Assembly: GCA_030704615.1 (NCBI GenBank)
Contig: CM060733.1
Location: 58,528,001 to 58,592,000, forward strand
DNA: 64,000 nucleotides
From: Takakia lepidozioides
Lineage: Eukaryota; Streptophyta; Takakiopsida; Takakiales; Takakiaceae
Direction of reading: 5' to 3'
Both the position numbers and the translations under genes were made by a program. The number at the start of each line of letters is the position of its first letter. The first letter of the stretch is position 1. Below, piece after piece: positions 59,188 through 64,000 of this stretch. The notes beneath the pieces are model-generated. The model did not search any database, had not been told where the DNA came from, and saw only the letters and a list, made by a program, of their open reading frames with translations.

Positions 59188-59929
59188 AGAGGGCAGACGT
59201 CACACCGCCGGCCCCCCGGGCCCAGCTAAGAGAAGCAAGGCTGATCTCTCTCCAATATCGATCAGCCCAAGGGTTTATCTGCTGTCATCCCCCTCCCTAG
59301 GGGCTAAATTCAAACCGGAAGAGATTCCGGCTGTGTTCCCTCTAGCGCCGGCGGATGGTGTTCAAAGCCTCGCGACCTTTTGTCTGCAGCTCAAATCGTT
59401 TGTAGATGTGTTCTTCCCGACTTTTCTCACTTGGCCTCCGCCTCTCAATCCGTGGCGATCAACATATCACCCATAATTTCTGGGTTCCCTGAAGGCACCC
59501 CCTCTATTATTCTCACGGGAAAGAGCAAGATCGCTCTTGGATTACTAAGAAAGATTATCTCTCCTTCTCACAAGGAAATGAGCTCGAGCTTATCTTTTGC
59601 AAAATCAGGGAGATCTTCTCTGCCCACTGCTCTTCCTTTGATTTGTCCTCCAATCATCTGTTTTCTTTGGGTCTCGAGTTCATCAATCCTCCTCTAACAA
59701 GAAGCTTCTTTTTGTCCAAGTTCTTCCAGTTATCAGGCTGTCTGATGTCTCTGTCTTGCCAGCAGGTGACCCTTTTCACTCTTGGATATCGGGTTCTTCA
59801 ACCCCTGAAGAGGTGGGTGGAATTGTGGGATGGCCATTCCTTCTGGCAACCCTTGAAGCGGGTCTGAAGCTGGTGGAGGCCTTCAGATCGTCGCAAAAGT
59901 ACTCCCGTGACCTGGATGCCTGGTAGAGC
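59188..59929 (+). other. Probable LINE internal sequence, no clear domain
   Basis: This lies between ORF1 and the endonuclease fragment. Broken frames only. Confidence 0.35.
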
Positions 59930-60125
59930 CCAATGCGCATTCGCTTCTGCAACCTCTATTTTCGGAGCTATTGCGCTCATTAATATTTATGCTCATAATT
60001 CGGTGGCTGATAGGATTGTCTTCTGGTCCATGTTGCATTCTAATATTCTCAATAATCCCCAGGTCTCCAACTAGATTTTAGCGAGTGATTTTAATATGGT
60101 GGAAGCCCCTGGTGATAGACTCTGA
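59930..60125 (+). pseudogene. LINE AP-endonuclease fragment
   Basis: The frame reads ALINIYAHNSVADRIVFWSM, an in-frame TAG, then ILASDFNMVEAPGDR. This matches the 'NIYAP....R..FW' and '(G)DFNMV...DR' blocks of L1-type endonucleases. The rest of ORF2 is missing. Confidence 0.6.
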
Positions 60126-60540
60126 GCTTCCGCGCACTCTCTATCCCCTGAAGAGCAATCTGCTTGGGATAGGATGTGTGTCGCGGCCCTTTGCCTTGAG
60201 GGCGGGGGGTCGGGACACAAGAGGGCTGCCCCTGTGGTGGGGGCAGTGGCAGCAAATAGGGAAGGGGGCTGAAGCACCCTTGAGTGCCAAAGGCACTCAA
60301 GGAGGCGGTGGCGCTCACTAGGCGGAGCCCCGCAAATCGGGTGGCGGTGGTGGGGGCTCCACGAGGGGTGGTGGTAGCGTAGGGAGTCGTAGTGGGGGTG
60401 GCATAGGACTCACCATGAGGCTGAGGTCTTGTGGTGGGAGTTGTGGGGAGTCTTGGGACTCACCACGGTCCATTGGGACCGTGGTGGGTAGGCCAAGGCT
60501 CACTGCGGCTCACCACTGGGACGATCGAGGGTCTAAGTGG
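60126..60540. other. G-rich low-complexity stretch with a hairpin
   Basis: Rich in GGTGG and GGGG on the plus strand. CCTTGAGTGCC at 60278-60288 pairs perfectly with GGCACTCAAGG at 60292-60302 across AAA. No gene is supported. Confidence 0.5.
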
Positions 60541-63099
60541 TGGTGCACCAGATTTGGACTTGGCTACTTGTGGAACCCCCGCGGACACCCACAAAAGTAT
60601 ATATAGTATTGTGGACCTCACTGCAAACTGTGGCGCATCCATGGTGCTGCACACTATGCACGTGACTGCTTCAAGAAAAAGCTAGACGATGAGAAGAAGA
60701 AGACGTTTCAAAATGAGATTTCAGCATTGGCTGAAAGGACTGAACTTATTGTTGTAGCTTTCTCAATCTCTATGAGTTGCAGAGATGTATGGTTCATTGA
60801 TACAGGGGCATCTCAGCATATGACGTTCCAGAAGGAAGCATTCTCAACCTTCAAAGAACTCTCTGTGGGACACAAGGTGTATCTTGGAGACAACAGTACT
60901 AGTCTTGATATCCATGGAAAATGTACTGTTGTGTTTCAATTATCATCTAGAGTGTCGAAGAAGATCGGAGGAGTTCTCTTTGTTCCTGGATTGACAAAGA
61001 ACCTATTGTCAGTTAGTCAGCTAACTGAGCAAGGTCTTACGGTTGAATTTTCTACCAATCATTGCTAGGTGAAGTTTGGTAGTGAAGTGATAGCTGAGGC
61101 AGTGAAAGATGCAAGATTGTAGAAGCTGGTTGGGGTTGTCCAGGCTTTATATGCGGAGTGTACTACTACGCTCAAGCAGAGTGACCTCTGGCATCAGAGA
61201 CTTGGACATGTCTCAATGCAAAGTTTGGCATGCATATCAGCTAACAATCTGGTTAAGGGCATGGATCTTACAGGAGATCGGATCTTGAGTTTTTGTGACG
61301 GATGTATGTACGGTAAACACCATCGCAACTCATTTCCAAATAATGGAGGTTCTCGAACAAATAAGGTTCTTGAGCTGGTTCATACAGATCTATGCGGTCC
61401 TATGTCAACTGAATCTCATGAAGGTGCAAAGTATTTCTTGACCTTCTTTGATGATTTTTCCAGGAAAACATTTCTCTACACGATGCAAAACAAGTTTGGA
61501 GTTCTTGATAGGTTCAAGGCATTCAAAGCTTTGGTGGAGAATCAAACTGGAGAAAAAATCAAAGCTCTTCGGTATGATGGTGGTGGTGAGTACATCTTAA
61601 CTTTAACCAGTTCTGTAGGGGGAATGGTATTGTGAAACAATCAACCACACCATATACACCAGGACAGAATGGAGTTGTAGAGAGGAAGAATCGAATGTTT
61701 GTTGAGAGTGTGAGGTGTATGTTGCAACACATGAGGTTGGACCACCGTTTCTGGGCAGAAGTAGTGGCGACTGCAACATACCTCTAGAATCGACTTCCTA
61801 CTAAGGCAATCTCTACAAAGATACTTGAAGAGGTTTGGAAGGATGCAATGAGGAGTGGGAACTCTTCACACTGGAAGGAAGTTATGGCATCTGAGTTTAG
61901 GTCTCTTCAGGATAATAAGACTTGGAGTCTTGTTCAACTTCCATCTGGACGGCAGTATGTTGGCTGCAAATGGATTTTCAAGGTTAAGTACAATGCAGAT
62001 GGTTTTGTAGCAAGGTACAAAGTGCGCTTGGTTGCAAAGGGGTTTTTGCAAATTGAAGGTATTGATTACAATGAAACCTTCTTCCCTGTTGCACGGATGG
62101 AGTCAATTCGAGTGATTCTAGTGTTTGTTGTTATTGAAAATCTTAAGGTACATCAAATGGATGTATGTACAGCCTCTCTCAATGGAGATCTTATGGAAGA
62201 AATATACATGGACCAGCCGGAGGGATTTGCTGTAAAAGGGAAGGAAATGATGGTGTGTAAGCTCCTCAAGTCCTTGTATGGTTTGAAGCAATCCCCGAGG
62301 GCATGGAATTTTTACCTGAACCAGCGTAAGTATCTTGAAGATATCTTAAGGCGCTTTGGTATGGCTGAAAGTATGCTGGTAAATACCCCGTTTGTCCCAA
62401 ATTGCAAACTCTCAAATGAGATGAGTCCTAAGAGTGCTGCAGACTTGGAGACAATGAGAGATGTTCCCTATCATAGTGTTGTGGGAAGTCTCATGTATGC
62501 AATGGTCTGTACTAGGCCAGATATTGCAGAAGCAGTAGGGGTTGTAAGCCAATTTGTGACTAACCCTGGGCAACTCCATTGGGTTGCAGTAAAGCGGATT
62601 TTCCAGTGTTTGCAAAAGCACAGAGCTATACGGCTATTGTGATGCAGATTGGGCTGGTAATGTTGATGACCGCCACTCTACAACTGGCTATGTTTTTATG
62701 CTAGCAAATGGAGCTGTAAGCTGGAGCAGCAAAAAGCAATCTTCAATTGTTATGTCCTCAACTGAGGCAGAATATATGGCTGCATCTCAAGCTACAAGAC
62801 AAGCATTATGGTTATCATCATTTCTCTCTAGTATTGGTCGTCCATAGAGGGATACCATGGTCATATATGATGATAACCAAGGGTGTATTGCTCTCTCAAA
62901 GAATCCAATGTTTCATGCTCGCACAAAGCATATTGAGATTCATCATCATTTGGTACGAGAGAAGACTGAAGCTGGAGTTGTCATGCTTGTATATTGCAAC
63001 ACCAACAACATGGTTGCAGACATACTGCAACCATGGTTGCGCTTTCGAGGCTTAATGGGAGTAGTTAAGTGCTTAACTTGGTAACTCGTTGAGTGGGGG
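60541..63099 (+). pseudogene. Copia retrotransposon pol, 5'-truncated, RT core deleted
   Basis: In order: a degenerate zinc knuckle near 60630, protease WFIDTGASQHMTF (about 60790), integrase zinc region WHQRLGH...CDGCMYGKHH, integrase core VHTDLCGPM, FFDDFSR and GVVERKNR (the D,D,E residues, the last in another frame after 61635), reverse transcriptase WKEVMASEFRSLQDNKTWSL to LKSLYGLKQSPRAW, then directly QRKYLEDILRRFGM, so the YVDD catalytic block is missing. RNase H follows in another frame (DADWAGNVDDRHSTTGYVF, SSTEAEYMAAS). In-frame stops occur at 61066 and 61120. No 5' LTR is present. Confidence 0.88.
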
Positions 63100-63473
63100 T
63101 GTTGGAAATCAACTTTTGACCAAGTTACTACTATCTAGATCAGTTACTATGATGACAAGTCAGGCTTCAATAATAGCAGTGCTGACAAGTCACAGTTAAC
63201 AATAGAGATAAGCCTCAGTTAGCTAAAAGATAGCTAAAGTTAGCTTCAGTTATTAGTGACTCAAGTCATTGTACCAAAATAGCAGGTGGAGATAACTTAA
63301 GTAAAAGCATGGAATTATGCTATAGTTATCTCAGCTATTTATGTATTAGACTTTGAGTATAAATATGGAGAGTTCGGAGGGTGGACACACAGCTTGTTGT
63401 GGTCCTATGGTTGGGTGGAGAGTTCTCAGTAATCAATTCATCTTTTATCTCTATTCTCTGTCGAATTCCAACA
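63100..63473 (+). repeat. Copia 3' LTR, 374 bp
   Basis: Starts TGTTGGAA and ends TTCCAACA, preceded by the polypurine tract GAGTGGGGG. TATAAATA lies near 63359. Confidence 0.8.
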
Positions 63474-64000
63474 TAATGTACCCTGACCCGCCAATTGCAT
63501 GATACCCTGACCCGGGCCCTATTGGCACGGTACGTAATTGCTACCAAAACCGGACCCTAACCTGAATCCAAGCCTCTAAAGATATTGGATTGGTTTCTGT
63601 CCACCTCACATGGTCCGGGTTGAAAAAAAGAACGGTGACCGATAGTCAAATTAAAAGGAGAAACAAAGAAAATATAACCCTAAAGAAAGTCCTGAAGCAG
63701 ACGAGGGGGATACCACCCCGATTGTTCTCTATTTTTTTTTCTAGCTGAAGAAGGGGCCCCATTTTTTTTTAAAGTGTTGAAAACAAGAATTAGTTGCTCC
63801 ATTTTCTATTGGACTGTTTTAACATTTTTTTTCATTATTATTGTGTTGCGCCATTATTTGTTTTATAGGCCCGGACCCTTAATCCACCTTGGCCCTGACG
63901 GTATGTTATATGAATACCCGAACGTACCCTAACCCGACTCTTATTTTACCCTGACCCGACCCGGATTCTTTTAATTTGTATGTGCACACAAATTTGAAAC
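63474..64000. other. Flank with CCCTGACCCG-like repeats
   Basis: Degenerate CCCTGACCCG/CCCTAACCCG units occur at 63480-63515 and 63925-63965. No gene is seen. Confidence 0.4.

Overview
This window looks like nuclear DNA of a land plant outside the seed plants (moss, liverwort, lycophyte or fern grade). The reasons are multi-exon genes with GT-AG introns, a full-size PDR-type ABC transporter, a plant F-box/kelch gene, DYW-type PPR fragments, and plant-type Gypsy, Copia, PIF/Harbinger, CACTA, MULE and LINE sequences. The species cannot be named from the sequence alone. Only two clearly intact protein genes were found. Most of the rest is layered transposon remains.

Layout. 1-11.3 kb: gene-poor DNA with a rearranged LINE (about 1.44-3.15 kb), a decayed CACTA TNP2 transposase (4.87-6.06 kb) containing an organelle-type group II intron domain V, and a tRNA-derived SINE. 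11.3-27.2 kb: a 23-exon PDR/ABCG transporter, plus strand, about 1,508 codons. Exon phases join throughout; one acceptor lacks AG. Its introns are crowded with LINE 3' ends. 27.4 kb: a second SINE copy. 28.3-29.4 kb: a single-exon F-box/kelch gene, minus strand. 30.2-41.1 kb: a broken MULE transposase (minus) head-to-head with a broken multi-exon gene (plus). The latter appears to join a ParB/sulfiredoxin-like region to a permuted N4/N6-type methyltransferase, and its introns carry ten copies of a 24-bp near-perfect palindrome found nowhere else in the window. 42.3-44.1 kb: a possible small gene of unknown function.

44,579-57,762: a 13.2-kb PIF/Harbinger element with matching terminal inverted repeats and TTA target-site duplications. 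It holds its Myb-like gene and transposase (both broken), a SINE-like sequence, two PPR pseudogenes, a receptor-kinase fragment, a CDC20/FZR-like WD40 exon, and two Gypsy pieces in opposite orientation. 57.9-60.2 kb: a LINE (ORF1 plus a piece of endonuclease). 60.5-63.5 kb: a 5'-truncated Copia element with its 3' LTR, lacking the reverse-transcriptase catalytic block.

How the parts relate. The transporter (membrane export) and the F-box protein (probable SCF ubiquitin-ligase adaptor) are unrelated host genes. The most unusual locus is the ParB-methyltransferase gene with its private palindromes beside a MULE transposase, which could be one composite element. The ABC gene is free of frameshifts over about 4.5 kb of coding sequence, so the many frameshifts elsewhere are more likely real decay than poor sequence quality. 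All domain calls were made by eye.
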